Of a stretch of DNA of 42,152 nucleotides, positions 1 through 7,749 are shown in pieces (the first letter of the stretch is position 1; each line of letters begins with the position of its first letter). The DNA lies in contig NZ_KZ622865.1 of NCBI RefSeq assembly GCF_002893095.1, positions 8,275 through 50,426 of the forward strand. The letters are read 5' to 3'. The notes under the pieces were generated by a model. That model had not been told where the DNA came from. It searched no databases and saw only the letters and a program-made list of their open reading frames with translations. Origin of the DNA: Stenotrophomonas sp. VV52 (GTDB taxonomy: Bacteria; Pseudomonadota; Gammaproteobacteria; Xanthomonadales; Xanthomonadaceae). Made by a program: the position numbers and the translations under genes.

Positions 1-1746
1 ACCGGTCAGCTCCAGGCCGCCTTCGCCGTTCTTGATCAGGCCGCCATTGCCGGACACGTCGCCGCTGTTGGTCAGCGTGGTGTTGGTGTCGGTGGTGAAG
101 GTGCCATTGCCGGCAAGGACCACGTCGCGATCGCTGTTGACGTCGCCGGTGGTGTGCAGGGTGCCTTCATCAAGCGTGAGCTTGCCTGCGGCGTCGCCCA
201 GGTTCTCGTCACTGCTTACCTGCAGGACGGCATTGTTGCTGACCGAGGTACCGCCAGCGTAGGTGTTCGTGCCCGACAGCACCTGCGTGCCGCCGTTGAT
301 GGCCACGTCGCCCTGCCCGCCGATGGTGCCTTCGAACTCGTCGTTGGCATCGGTGATGGACAGCGTGTTGTTGCCCAGCGCCACATCGCCCTTGCCGTCC
401 AGCGAGGTGATGTTGACGACCGGAGTGGCCTGGGTCACGTCCAGCGTACCGTCGATCACCAGCTTCTTCGACTTGTCGATGGAACCATTGCCGGCCAGTG
501 CCAGCGTGGTGTTCTCGTCGACCTCGGTGGTACCGGTGTAGCCGTTGGTGTTGGTCAGCGTGACCGAGCCGCCGTTGCCACTGTTCTTGACGATCAGCGA
601 GCCCGGAACGCCGGCAGTGGAGTCCTCGATCTTGCCGGTGAACGTCGAGTCGTGGCCGTTCTGATCAATGGTGCCGGGCTTGTCGTCGATCTTGAAGTCG
701 ACATCCACGTTGGTGTCCTTGTCGACCACCAGCGTACCGCCCTCGAACGACGCCTCGTCTTCGTTGCCCAGCTCATCGGTGCCTTTGGGGCCATCGATGA
801 TGATCGGGCCGGTCGGAGTCGTCGGCGTGGTCGGCGTGGTCGGCGCGCCGCTGCCCGGGTTGGGCGCGACCGGACCGAAGGGCACGCCCTTGTCGAAGGT
901 CAGGCCCGGTGCCTGGTCCACGAACAGCACGGGGCTCAGCTGCGTGTCCTTCAGATTCAATGACATGAATCCCAAGCGGTACGTGCCGGCCGTGCTGACC
1001 TGGTACGTTGCAACCTGCCAGCCGGTCGCACCATAACTGCCGGTGGAGTAGCTGCCCGTGCCGAGGTTGGTGGCGCCCAGCAGCGCGTACTGCGCGTTCT
1101 GGTTGTTCACCGTCGCGAACACCGAGGCATCGCCGAGGTTGATCAGCGAGGTCAGCGAGGCATCGTTGAACGGCTCGTAGTCGGTCGAGACGTACTGCCA
1201 CGCCATGCTGAAGAAGTCACCCGCAGCGAGGGTGAGGTCCTGGTACAGCCACGAAGCATTCGTGGGATTCCCGGCCATCGTGCTTTCCACCAGCGAACTG
1301 CTTGCAGCGTTCAGCCCAAGTGCGGCTGCAGCCGTGGCGAACGTGTCCGAACCGTTACCCGCCTGCAACGAGGCCATGTTGTTGCCGAACGGCGTCACCG
1401 TCCAGATATGGCTGCCGTTGTTGGACTTGAAATCGGTCATGCCGGTGACCACCGCAGCGCCGACACCGTTGCCGCTATAGCTCGTAGAGCCTTGGGTGCC
1501 GGTCTTGGAGTACGTCCAGCCGCTCAACGTGCCGTCTTCAAACCCGACGTTGGTGATGTCCACCGCCGCCATCGCGGAGGGACCGTACAGTGCCAGAGCG
1601 GTCATCAGGCTCAGCGCCGCCAGAGGGCCGGTGGTCAGCCGGTTGGTCGTGCGACGGGTGCGGCCACCTGCGGCCATCCCGAATTCCGAGGTCACAACCC
1701 ACTGACCCACGGCTTTGCTCCATACCACCTTGAATACTTTGTTCAA
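1..1746 (-). CDS. ESPR-type autotransporter adhesin, N-terminal part (truncated by window edge)
   Basis: The frame is open from a TTG at 1746 to the left edge (582 codons), so this is the N-terminal passenger of a larger surface protein. The start MNKVFKVVWSKAVGQWVVTS matches the ESPR (extended signal peptide region) that precedes long Sec signals of type V secreted proteins. A hydrophobic stretch and an AMAA cleavage site follow near residue 60. Next comes a domain with GFEDGTLSGW, then a TTP-repeat linker (around 845-800) and glycine- and asparagine-rich beta-helix repeats such as GNGGLIKNGEGGLELTG, the passenger-associated (PATR) repeat type. There is no in-frame ATG before residue 23; the TTG has AGGGGATCAG upstream and fits the ESPR start exactly. 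The C-terminal beta-barrel must lie outside the window. Likely role: export to the surface and adhesion or biofilm formation; this is inferred from the family. Confidence 0.82.
   Translation of the reverse strand, partial: MNKVFKVVWSKAVGQWVVTSEFGMAAGGRTRRTTNRLTTGPLAALSLMTALALYGPSAMAAVDITNVGFEDGTLSGWTYSKTGTQGSTSYSGNGVGAAVVTGMTDFKSNNGSHIWTVTPFGNNMASLQAGNGSDTFATAAAALGLNAASSSLVESTMAGNPTNASWLYQDLTLAAGDFFSMAWQYVSTDYEPFNDASLTSLINLGDASVFATVNNQNAQYALLGATNLGTGSYSTGSYGATGWQVATYQVSTAGTYRLGFMSLNLKDTQLSPVLFVDQAPGLTFDKGVPFGPVAPNPGSGAPTTPTTPTTPTGPIIIDGPKGTDELGNEDEASFEGGTLVVDKDTNVDVDFKIDDKPGTIDQNGHDSTFTGKIEDSTAGVPGSLIVKNSGNGGSVTLTNTNGYTGTTEVDENTTLALAGNGSIDKSKKLVIDGTLDVTQATPVVNITSLDGKGDVALGNNTLSITDANDEFEGTIGGQGDVAINGGTQVLSGTNTYAGGTSVSNNAVLQVSSDENLGDAAGKLTLDEGTLHTTGDVNSDRDVVLAGNGTFTTDTNTTLTNSGDVSGNGGLIKNGEGGLELTG
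800..845 (-). repeat. 9-bp tandem repeat encoding a TTP linker
   Basis: On the plus strand the unit gtcggcgtg occurs twice in a row and is flanked by degenerate copies. It encodes a Pro-Thr-Thr linker between the N-terminal domain and the beta-helix passenger. Changes in copy number would stay in frame and only alter linker length. Confidence 0.6.
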
Positions 1747-1789
1747 CTTCTGATCCCCTGATGACGCACTGGTTAAGAAAACATGAAAG

Positions 1790-1805
1790 TGTGCTGTGCA
1801 TCACA
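1790..1805. promoter_or_regulatory. CRP/Clp-like site upstream of the adhesin
   Basis: TGTGC-N6-TCACA matches 9 of 10 positions of the CRP-family consensus TGTGA-N6-TCACA. It lies about 45-60 bp upstream of the TTG start, in the only intergenic stretch before the adhesin. In Xanthomonadaceae the CRP homologue Clp controls adhesion and biofilm genes and responds to cyclic di-GMP, so the position makes sense. No promoter hexamers could be fixed with confidence. Confidence 0.45.
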
Positions 1806-1905
1806 TAAGCGGCAGAGGGGGACCGATCTTTAGCTTTTTCTGCAGATGGCGAGAGTCGAGCGTGAATGGTTAAGAAAAACAGTAGGTTGTAAACCTCGGC
1901 GCATG

Positions 1906-1930
1906 AAAAAGGGCCGCACAAAGCGGCCCT
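1906..1930 (-). terminator. Rho-independent terminator of vapBC
   Basis: An 8-bp perfect stem (AGGGCCGC at 1910-1917 with GCGGCCCT at 1923-1930) and a 5-nt loop are followed on the minus strand by five Ts. It lies about 60 bp after the vapC stop and insulates the adhesin promoter from vapBC transcription. Confidence 0.8.
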
Positions 1931-1992
1931 GTCACATTTTGCTGTCCGCCCTCAGCCCGCTTGGGCTTTCGGTGAGGATCCCAAAGGTGGCG

Positions 1993-2379
1993 TCAGACGC
2001 GACGCACTGGCCCGGGGTACTCAGCCACATGCGCATCGGCGGTCAGCAACGTGATGCCCTCAACCGTCGCCTGGGCGACCAGCAGTCGGTCAAAGGGATC
2101 CTTGTGGATGGGCGGTAGGCCATCGATGGCTACCGCGTGTTCGCTGAGTATCGCCAGTTCGCTGTATCCGTTGTCCAACAGACTACGACGCAACACGCGG
2201 GGATCGACCTTGAAGTCATCCCGACCCAAACCACGCTTTATCACGATTTCCCATAGGCTGGCGACGCTGAAGAACAGCTCGTTCTCAGGTTGGCTCATCA
2301 GCGCATGGGCATCGGGTGGTAAGCGGTCAGCGCCTTGCGCAGCCCACAGGAGTAGATGGGTATCAAGGAGGAGCTTCAT
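1993..2379 (-). CDS. vapC: VapC-family PIN-domain toxin
   Basis: This 128-residue protein is a compact PIN-domain ribonuclease. It begins MKLLLDTHLLLW, with the first catalytic Asp at D6. The other acidic residues expected for Mg2+ binding are visible: E44 (in SLWEI), D94 (in KDPFDRLL) and D115 (in TADAH). The KDPFDR motif is typical of the PIN subgroup paired with Phd/YefM-type antitoxins. Its ATG overlaps the antitoxin stop by 4 bp (ATGA), so the pair is translationally coupled. VapC toxins cleave tRNA or rRNA; the substrate here cannot be read from sequence. It appears intact. Confidence 0.9.
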   Translation of the reverse strand: MKLLLDTHLLLWAAQGADRLPPDAHALMSQPENELFFSVASLWEIVIKRGLGRDDFKVDPRVLRRSLLDNGYSELAILSEHAVAIDGLPPIHKDPFDRLLVAQATVEGITLLTADAHVAEYPGPVRRV

Positions 2380-2621
2380 TGGCCGTCCTCGAACAGTGTG
2401 GCAATTGCAGCATCACCCATCCGGTCGAAATCATCGGGCACGCTGATCTGCCCTGCCATGAAGCCAAACCGTTTGATCTCGAGAGAGGATGGGCTGTCGA
2501 GCGCAATCACCTTGACCATCGGTTTGCCGGCCTTTGCAATAACGAACGACTCCCCTCTCGCAGCCTGCTCGACCAGGCGGGAAAGCTGGGTCTTGGCGTC
2601 GTGGATGTTGTAGGTATGCAC
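2376..2621 (-). CDS. vapB: Phd/YefM-type antitoxin of the VapBC pair
   Basis: This 81-residue protein starts MHTYNIHDAKTQLSRLVEQ, the classic Phd/YefM N-terminus that binds DNA and dimerises. The continuation GESFVIAKAGKPMVKVIAL is also diagnostic. The C-terminal 30 residues are less conserved and should form the segment that inhibits the toxin. It is first in the operon, overlaps vapC by 4 bp, and is preceded by a repeat-rich operator, as expected for conditional autorepression by the toxin-antitoxin complex. Confidence 0.9.
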   Translation of the reverse strand: MHTYNIHDAKTQLSRLVEQAARGESFVIAKAGKPMVKVIALDSPSSLEIKRFGFMAGQISVPDDFDRMGDAAIATLFEDGQ

Positions 2622-2634
2622 CGCGGCCCTCGTT

Positions 2635-2661
2635 CGGACTTAGTTTACTTAGCTTAGTCCG
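2635..2661. promoter_or_regulatory. vapBC operator
   Basis: A near-palindrome has outer arms CGGACTTAG and CTTAGTCCG (one mismatch in 9) with an internal ACTTAG, so three copies of the CTTAG core lie within 27 bp. On the minus strand a good -35 (TTGAAA, 2679-2674) sits 17 bp before a weak -10 (TAAGCT, 2656-2651) inside the palindrome. A bound antitoxin would therefore cover the -10 region. Confidence 0.65.
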
Positions 2662-2706
2662 TTCTAGCGGCCATTTCAACCTGCGGATGCTTAGGCTTTA
2701 ACGAAT

Positions 2707-3348
2707 TTAGAGAAGGCGATGCATGACCAGCTTCAACCACGAAGGCGTGAGTGGCAGGTGTCTTGCCTGTTCCAAAAGGTCCTGATCGAGCACTTTGTCG
2801 AACAGCAGGTTGTTGAGACGGCTCATTGACCACTGCGGGCACGGCCTTTCAATGACCGTCATCTCATCTCCAACGTGAAGCGTTCCCGCGCCCAGCACTC
2901 TGTAGTACCAGCCCGTTCGTCCAGAGCTCTGCATCCGTCGCGCCATGCCGGGTTCGTTGAACCGGTCATTGAGCTTCCAGCAGGGTTGTCTGCCTTGCGA
3001 GATCTGGAGTGTCACCGTCCCGACTCGTATCACGTCTCCAATATTGACCTCGCTCTCGGTCCAACCAGAGGACGAGAAGTTTTCACCAAAGGCACCCGGG
3101 CTTTCGAGCAGCTCGTGCCGGACGTGCTCCTTCCAGTAGGGATAGTGATCAAGAGGGTAGTGGTGGATCGCCTTGTCCGGGCCACCGTGGACACGAAGAT
3201 CACCTTGCTGGTCGACGTCGATTCCCAGCGTGGTCACCCGGATTCTGCCCGCGATGGGTTGCTTGTTGATCGCGCTCACACTGCCTGGCCGGGAGTATGG
3301 GACCGCTTTGCCGGCCAGCACCTGGGACAGCAGAATTCCGCCACTCAC
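2707..3348 (-). CDS. MOSC domain protein (YiiM-like)
   Basis: This 213-residue protein carries a MOSC domain over roughly residues 25-165. Family motifs seen are the GDLRVHGGPDKAIHHYP segment, GAFGENF and QGRQPCWKLN, where C123 is the conserved MOSC cysteine. Such proteins (E. coli YiiM, YcbX relatives) use a molybdenum cofactor and detoxify N-hydroxylated bases such as 6-hydroxylaminopurine. The length and the helical C-terminus fit YiiM. It is monocistronic; an 85-bp gap separates it from vapB downstream. The exact substrate is not shown by the sequence. Confidence 0.85.
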   Translation of the reverse strand: MSGGILLSQVLAGKAVPYSRPGSVSAINKQPIAGRIRVTTLGIDVDQQGDLRVHGGPDKAIHHYPLDHYPYWKEHVRHELLESPGAFGENFSSSGWTESEVNIGDVIRVGTVTLQISQGRQPCWKLNDRFNEPGMARRMQSSGRTGWYYRVLGAGTLHVGDEMTVIERPCPQWSMSRLNNLLFDKVLDQDLLEQARHLPLTPSWLKLVMHRLL

Positions 3349-3460
3349 GGCTGCACCTCATCGCAGAAGAAGTTTTCCGGCCGAGGCCGCGAGCTTGATG
3401 TTAGGACCGCCAACTAGCTGCGGCAAGCGCGTTGTTGTGACTTTACACAGGATCGGGCCG

Positions 3461-3474
3461 CCCCCATTCGGGGG
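3461..3474. other. C5/G5 hairpin between the MOSC and deacetylase genes
   Basis: CCCCC and GGGGG pair around a 4-nt loop in the 209-bp gap between divergent genes. A possible -10 (TATACT, 3525-3530) for the deacetylase lies downstream, without a clear -35. I see nothing else in this gap. Confidence 0.3.
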
Positions 3475-3557
3475 ATGCGGCACGCATAAGGGCCAGGACC
3501 AATCCGAGCGCGGGGGCTCGGCTCTATACTCCGCGATCATCGCAATGGGGGCAGAAC

Positions 3558-4532
3558 GTGCGTAATGGATTACTCCGATGTGTTGGCTTGGCGCTTCTCT
3601 GCATCGCGGGCCTCGCCCGGGCCGCCGAGCCGGACCGCCGCATCGCATTCACCATCGATGACCTCCCGTGGCAGCGCCTCGGTGAACGCGCCGAGCCGGA
3701 GCTTGATGCCCAGCACGCCCGACTGATCGCCGCCCTCAAGCGCACCGACATGCCCGTGGTGGGCTTCGTCAATGAAGGCAAACTGGAGGTCGATGGGCAG
3801 GTGCAGCCTGCACGGGTGCAGATGCTTCGCGACTGGCTCGACGCCGGCTTCGAGCTGGGCAACCACACCTACAGCCATGTCTCCATGCATGCGGTGCCGC
3901 TGGAGGAATACGAGCGGGACATCCTGCGCGGGGAAGTGATCCTCCGCCCGCTGCTTGCTGAGTACGGGCAGACGCTGCGTTGGTTCCGGCACCCGTACCT
4001 GCAGGCCGGGCGATCGCCGGAGGCGCGCGCCGAGCTGGCCGCGTTCCTGCAGCAGCACAACTATCGCATCGCCCCGGTTACCGTCGACAACGCGGAGTGG
4101 ATCTGGGCGTTCGCGTATGACCAGGTACGCGATACCGAGACGGACCCCGCAGAGCGTGAAGCGCGGCTGCGCCAACTGCGCCGTGGCTATGTCCCCTACA
4201 TGCTCAACAAGCTGGACTACTACGAGCAGCGCTCCCAGCAGCTGCTGGGCAGGCTGCCGGCGCAGGTATGGCTGATGCATGCCAACGCGCTCAATGCGGA
4301 TACCGTTGAAGAACTGGTTGCCGCTACGCGCCGCCGGGGATACCACTTCATCACTCTTGAGACTGCGATGGAGGATCCTGCCTACCTGCGCCCCGAGGGT
4401 TACAACGGCGGTGCGGGGATCAGTTGGGTCCAGCGATGGGCGATGGCTGAGAAGATGCCCAAGACGTTCTACCAGGGTGAGCCTGTGGTACCTGGCTGGG
4501 TGATGAAGCTTGCTGGGCAGGAGTCGGAGTGA
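3558..4532 (+). CDS. Exported polysaccharide deacetylase (NodB fold)
   Basis: This 324-residue protein starts at a GTG with GGGGG about 6 bp upstream. A signal peptide of about 22 residues (LALLCIAGLARA) directs it to the periplasm or outside. The NodB core begins with FTIDDLP (D34, D35: catalytic base and metal ligand region). It continues with NHTYSH (H103, H107 metal ligands) and RHPYL around residue 145. Members remove acetyl groups from N-acetylglucosamine polymers or act on related amides; the substrate is open. The C-terminal 60 residues form an extension after the usual core. It is convergent with the DUF4265 gene 20 bp away. Confidence 0.85.
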   Translation: MRNGLLRCVGLALLCIAGLARAAEPDRRIAFTIDDLPWQRLGERAEPELDAQHARLIAALKRTDMPVVGFVNEGKLEVDGQVQPARVQMLRDWLDAGFELGNHTYSHVSMHAVPLEEYERDILRGEVILRPLLAEYGQTLRWFRHPYLQAGRSPEARAELAAFLQQHNYRIAPVTVDNAEWIWAFAYDQVRDTETDPAEREARLRQLRRGYVPYMLNKLDYYEQRSQQLLGRLPAQVWLMHANALNADTVEELVAATRRRGYHFITLETAMEDPAYLRPEGYNGGAGISWVQRWAMAEKMPKTFYQGEPVVPGWVMKLAGQESE

Positions 4533-4552
4533 AGCTCTTCCGCAAGGAACTC

Positions 4553-5011
4553 TTAGCCCTCCGGATAGATCCCGTTGTAGCTCGGGTCCGCGTGCTCCCA
4601 TTGCACCTCGTGGCGGATGAGGTACGCGCACACAGCCTGCAGGTCCACCGTGGCGGGAATGTTCACGGACAGATAGCAGGCGTTGGCGCCCTCATAGCTG
4701 CAACCCAGTAATACGAGGCCTTGGACGACGGCGTCGGACGCGTTACCCGAGGCTACGGGCGGTTCACATATGATGCGAATGGTGCGGTTGCCAGACTTCA
4801 CAGCCACGGATCCAAAGGTCGGCATCCCCTCTGTATCGCTGAAGGGCGCGAGCACGATGTCTTCCCAGGAAACGTCGTAAGCGTAGAAGGGGGAGTTGGC
4901 CAGCTGATAGCGATCTTCGCCAATCGGAACAGCCCACAGGGTTTCGACGTCGGCACCGCCTTCGCCGTCGGGCACGCGGAAGAGAACCTTAGCTGTCGGG
5001 CTGCCGTTCAA
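4553..5011 (-). CDS. DUF4265 domain protein
   Basis: This 152-residue cytosolic protein contains the segments VETLWAVPIGEDRYQLANSP and FYAYDVSWEDIVLAPF, the hallmark of DUF4265. No catalytic motif or signal peptide is visible. The family function is unknown. It stands alone on the minus strand, divergent from the small membrane protein at 5275, and its codon use is less GC-biased than that of the core genes nearby. Confidence 0.75.
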   Translation of the reverse strand: MNGSPTAKVLFRVPDGEGGADVETLWAVPIGEDRYQLANSPFYAYDVSWEDIVLAPFSDTEGMPTFGSVAVKSGNRTIRIICEPPVASGNASDAVVQGLVLLGCSYEGANACYLSVNIPATVDLQAVCAYLIRHEVQWEHADPSYNGIYPEG

Positions 5012-5153
5012 GTGCGTATTCTCCAGATGATGTGCCGCCTGGCATCGGCCATGAATGATCTCGATGGCGCGAGGCGTGTAGAGCCATTGGGAGTTTCAAG
5101 CCTCACATCGACTAGCCTCAACGACATCAGTTCGCTCTCCGAATCATGCGTGT

Positions 5154-5176
5154 CTACCCTTTGCCTCGAAGGGTAG
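5154..5176. other. Perfect 8-bp hairpin in the DUF4265 upstream region
   Basis: CTACCCTT (5154-5161) pairs with AAGGGTAG (5169-5176) around a 7-nt loop. It lies in the 263-bp divergent gap and has no T-run. It could be a regulator site or a small repeat. Confidence 0.3.
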
Positions 5177-5225
5177 CTATGGATATGATCCTCCGCTACA
5201 CGGATCGGCCGAGTCAACAGCAGAG

Positions 5226-5253
5226 TTGACGACAAGCTGAGCTAGGCTTTAGT
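5226..5253 (+). promoter_or_regulatory. Candidate sigma-70 promoter of the small membrane protein
   Basis: TTGACG (5226-5231) and TTTAGT (5248-5253) are separated by 16 bp, 22 bp ahead of the ATG at 5275. The match is 5/6 at -35 and 4/6 at -10. Confidence 0.35.
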
Positions 5254-5274
5254 CACGGAAAGAAGGATCTACCA

Positions 5275-5499
5275 ATGAGTTCAGTTTCTCGGCCGAGATC
5301 GACGCCCATCCTCGTGGTACTTGCCGCGTTTGCAGTCGCCAATGCAATCGATTTCATTTTCTACGGCCAGCATATCTACAACCTTGCGGCTTTGATCGGC
5401 ATCTCAGTAGCCGCCGTCGGCGTTGCTAAAGACCATACGACCGCTCTCAACTGTGGCGCAGTATTGGCTATCGCAGGGATTGCTGCAAAGTACGTCTGA
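5275..5499 (+). CDS. Small two-helix membrane protein, unknown function
   Basis: The 74-residue protein has a good ribosome site (AAGAAGGA, 9 bp before the ATG). Two hydrophobic stretches (about residues 11-28 and 36-49, or a longer second one) and a hydrophobic tail suggest two to three short membrane helices. I do not recognise a family. It precedes a soluble small gene on the same strand by 146 bp. Coding looks plausible because of the ribosome site, the candidate promoter and the amphipathic pattern. Confidence 0.55.
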   Translation: MSSVSRPRSTPILVVLAAFAVANAIDFIFYGQHIYNLAALIGISVAAVGVAKDHTTALNCGAVLAIAGIAAKYV

Positions 5500-5645
5500 C
5501 GCTGGGGTGAGGCACGCGCGGTCGAACCCGGGATCCACCTTCCCAAGCCATCCAAGCACGCCTGCAGAGCTGCCTTCTCGCAATGGTGCTAGAGCTTCTT
5601 GATGGATTCCACGTAGATCACATCTTCCGAGCAGCGAGGGACGCC

Positions 5646-5990
5646 ATGGACATACTGACCGTCGAAGGTGCCTTCGATCAGTTTCGGATCCTTGTCGAAG
5701 CACTGGGATTTGATGTGCGCCACGAGAGTTCACCGACAAGCTCGACTACCTCCGTGGTAGTGGGGAGCGCGCAACTACGCCTTGTGTGGGATAGCAAGGA
5801 GGAATTCCTGCTCCTCCAGATAAGTCATGGTCCTCCTGATCGGCCGCAGCTTGCTTGGCTTGAGTTGTTCCGTACAAAGGTAGCTGGCGATTTGTTTCGA
5901 GAGTCTGATCTACCCGAAGTCAGCTTCGTGTCCTCCGTCGAGTATGGACTGGAGCTTATGCTTCCAACGAAGTCCAGTGAGAGCGCCTGA
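5646..5990 (+). CDS. Hypothetical protein (114 residues)
   Basis: The start at 5646 is chosen because GAGGG lies 5 bp upstream; an in-frame ATG at 5583 has no ribosome site. The protein starts MDILTVEGAFDQFRILVEAL and appears soluble and acidic, with alternating beta-like segments such as SAQLRLVWDSKEEFLLLQIS. No family was recognised. Size and composition resemble small immunity-like or regulatory proteins, but nothing in the sequence proves that. It is convergent with the serine hydrolase, 46 bp away. Confidence 0.55.
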   Translation: MDILTVEGAFDQFRILVEALGFDVRHESSPTSSTTSVVVGSAQLRLVWDSKEEFLLLQISHGPPDRPQLAWLELFRTKVAGDLFRESDLPEVSFVSSVEYGLELMLPTKSSESA

Positions 5991-6036
5991 CTGCTCCCGT
6001 GCGTACTTGGCACTACAACCAAGGGGATACAGGTGC

Positions 6037-7434
6037 CTATCTTGATACTGGCGGCGGCGGAGACATATGCCAATGGAGATTGATAAGCAGTCGATCGCAG
6101 ACGGGGGGATCTCGGTTGCTCAAACAAGCCATCGTCAAGCCATTTGATGGGTAGATGGAAAGGGCGGCGCTGGTTCCTGCGGCGCCTCCGCCATGGCCCC
6201 AATGCGGAAACTCTTCGGGTCCAGAAGAGATGAATCCATACCCGTACCATTCCGTCTGTTGCTTGATTGCTTCGCTCAACATGGGTAGCGGGATCAAGAT
6301 GCCCGTCTTTAGGGCGGCCACGAAGCGAATCTGGTCTTCGACAGTGGAGACTCCACCCCCGGCTGGAGAGCCCCGCCATGGAAGCTGGCTTGCACTGCGT
6401 ACCAGCCTTCCATCTTCGCCTTGGGTGTAACCTTCTGCGGCACCGGACATGTGCTCAATCTCCGGGAAGCTCGTGGCGAGCATGCCCGCGGGACGGAAGA
6501 TATGCTGTTCCACGTATGAGTAGTAGCTTTGTCCGCTGACTTTCTCTATCAGTGCGCCAAGCAGCACGAAGCCGTAGTTTGAGTACTCGAATGCGGATCC
6601 TGGCGGAAAGGATGGCGCGCGATTGCCATTTAGCTTGATGAGATCATCAATGGACCGGACCCAAGCGCGATTGTTTCCTTCTTCCGGTTGGAGGACGCCA
6701 ATGTCGCCGGTCCCGCCCTGGTGCGAGAGCAACTGTCGGACGGTCACCTTGGCCATCTGCTTGTTCGGATACTCGGTCAAGTACTTCCCGATGGGATCGT
6801 CGAAATGCAACTTTCCGGCGTGAATCATCTGCAGTACCGCCACTGCCGTGAACATCTTGCCTTGAGACGCGAAAAGGAATGGGGTGTCGAGTTCCGCAGG
6901 CACGCTCTTTTCGCGATCCGCCAGACCGAATGCCTTGCCGTACAGCCGCTTTCCATTTTGCTCAATCACAAGCGCGCCGGAAAATCGGTCCGCTTTCGCA
7001 AGGTGCGTAGCGAACGAATCAAGCGCCTTCAGCGCCTCGTCATCTGGCAATCGCTGAGGCTCCTGCTTGATCTCGGGACCCACTGCATCGTCCGATTTTC
7101 CTGACATGATCGTTATCCGACGGTACGCGGGAAAATTGCGCTCCCGCGCCATTGCTACAAAGATCGTCGGCTCATCGCGTTCGACCTTCACCACGTCAAG
7201 TCCGCCGGTTTCCTCGCGGGCGTCAATGAGGTAATCCAGGTTGTGACTCGGGTCGGCGAAATAACGCTGATTGAAGGCTTGGATCCTGGCCTTGTCGTTA
7301 CTGTTGAATGCTAATAGCCAGTCGTCGAAGGTGGCTTCTGCAGAAGGTTTGGCAGCGGCCGCTGACGCCACGAGAACCAGCGCCACGGCGAGCTGCGTGC
7401 GGAGGACTGTATTTCTCGTTTTCAGTGCTGCCAT
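6037..7434 (-). CDS. Exported serine hydrolase, class C beta-lactamase/esterase fold
   Basis: The start at 7434 is supported by AAAGGAAG just upstream; upstream in-frame starts would spoil the signal peptide. Residues 1-28 form a Sec signal ending in ASAAAA. Residues 35-130 form an N-terminal domain of the kind placed before some beta-lactamase-family hydrolases. The catalytic domain has SQGK (S190, K193; SxxK), YSN (Y284, N286; YxN) and HGGG (H414). These are the three motifs of the class C/penicillin-binding fold. With 465 residues it is more likely a peptidase or esterase than a true AmpC enzyme. It is divergent from the sensor kinase. Confidence 0.85.
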   Translation of the reverse strand: MAALKTRNTVLRTQLAVALVLVASAAAAKPSAEATFDDWLLAFNSNDKARIQAFNQRYFADPSHNLDYLIDAREETGGLDVVKVERDEPTIFVAMARERNFPAYRRITIMSGKSDDAVGPEIKQEPQRLPDDEALKALDSFATHLAKADRFSGALVIEQNGKRLYGKAFGLADREKSVPAELDTPFLFASQGKMFTAVAVLQMIHAGKLHFDDPIGKYLTEYPNKQMAKVTVRQLLSHQGGTGDIGVLQPEEGNNRAWVRSIDDLIKLNGNRAPSFPPGSAFEYSNYGFVLLGALIEKVSGQSYYSYVEQHIFRPAGMLATSFPEIEHMSGAAEGYTQGEDGRLVRSASQLPWRGSPAGGGVSTVEDQIRFVAALKTGILIPLPMLSEAIKQQTEWYGYGFISSGPEEFPHWGHGGGAAGTSAALSIYPSNGLTMACLSNRDPPVCDRLLINLHWHMSPPPPVSR

Positions 7435-7749
7435 GCGTCTTCCTTTACGCTTCCGTTGGGTATTGTTGGATGGGCGACTGGGAAAATGTCGACCCACCTG
7501 TCCCGATCATATCTTTCCTTGCCGTTAACCTGCCGGCGCTGGGGCATCTACCCGCCGCCAGGCGGTACGCGTTCCTTCGGCGAAGTGTCATGCGTCATCC
7601 GCGCCGATCAATGCTATCGGCGGTCGTCTGGGGACCGACCCTACCCTCGTCCGACAATCCATGCTTCCTCGAGGACTCTCGCGCCATTGGGCTTTTGCGC
7701 CATGGCATACTCCGCCGATCGCGCACCCCCACCCACTGGTTCCGCCACC
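7435..7749. other. Intergenic region between serine hydrolase and sensor kinase
   Basis: This 315-bp divergent gap holds the promoters of both genes, but I could not pick convincing hexamers. The kinase frame stays open through it from 7456. I treat that as upstream read-through, because only the ATG at 7750 leads directly into a plausible signal peptide. Confidence 0.4.

Noticed and set aside
5008..5235. 75-codon frame upstream of the DUF4265 gene with a 4-bp overlap
   Set aside because: It is Arg/Ser-rich, has no family motif and no ribosome site, and lies in the divergent promoter region. The ATGA overlap looks like chance.
5505..5560. tRNA-like 3' part (GGTCGAACCCGGGATCCACC)
   Set aside because: It resembles a T-arm, but no matching acceptor, D or anticodon arms could be found.
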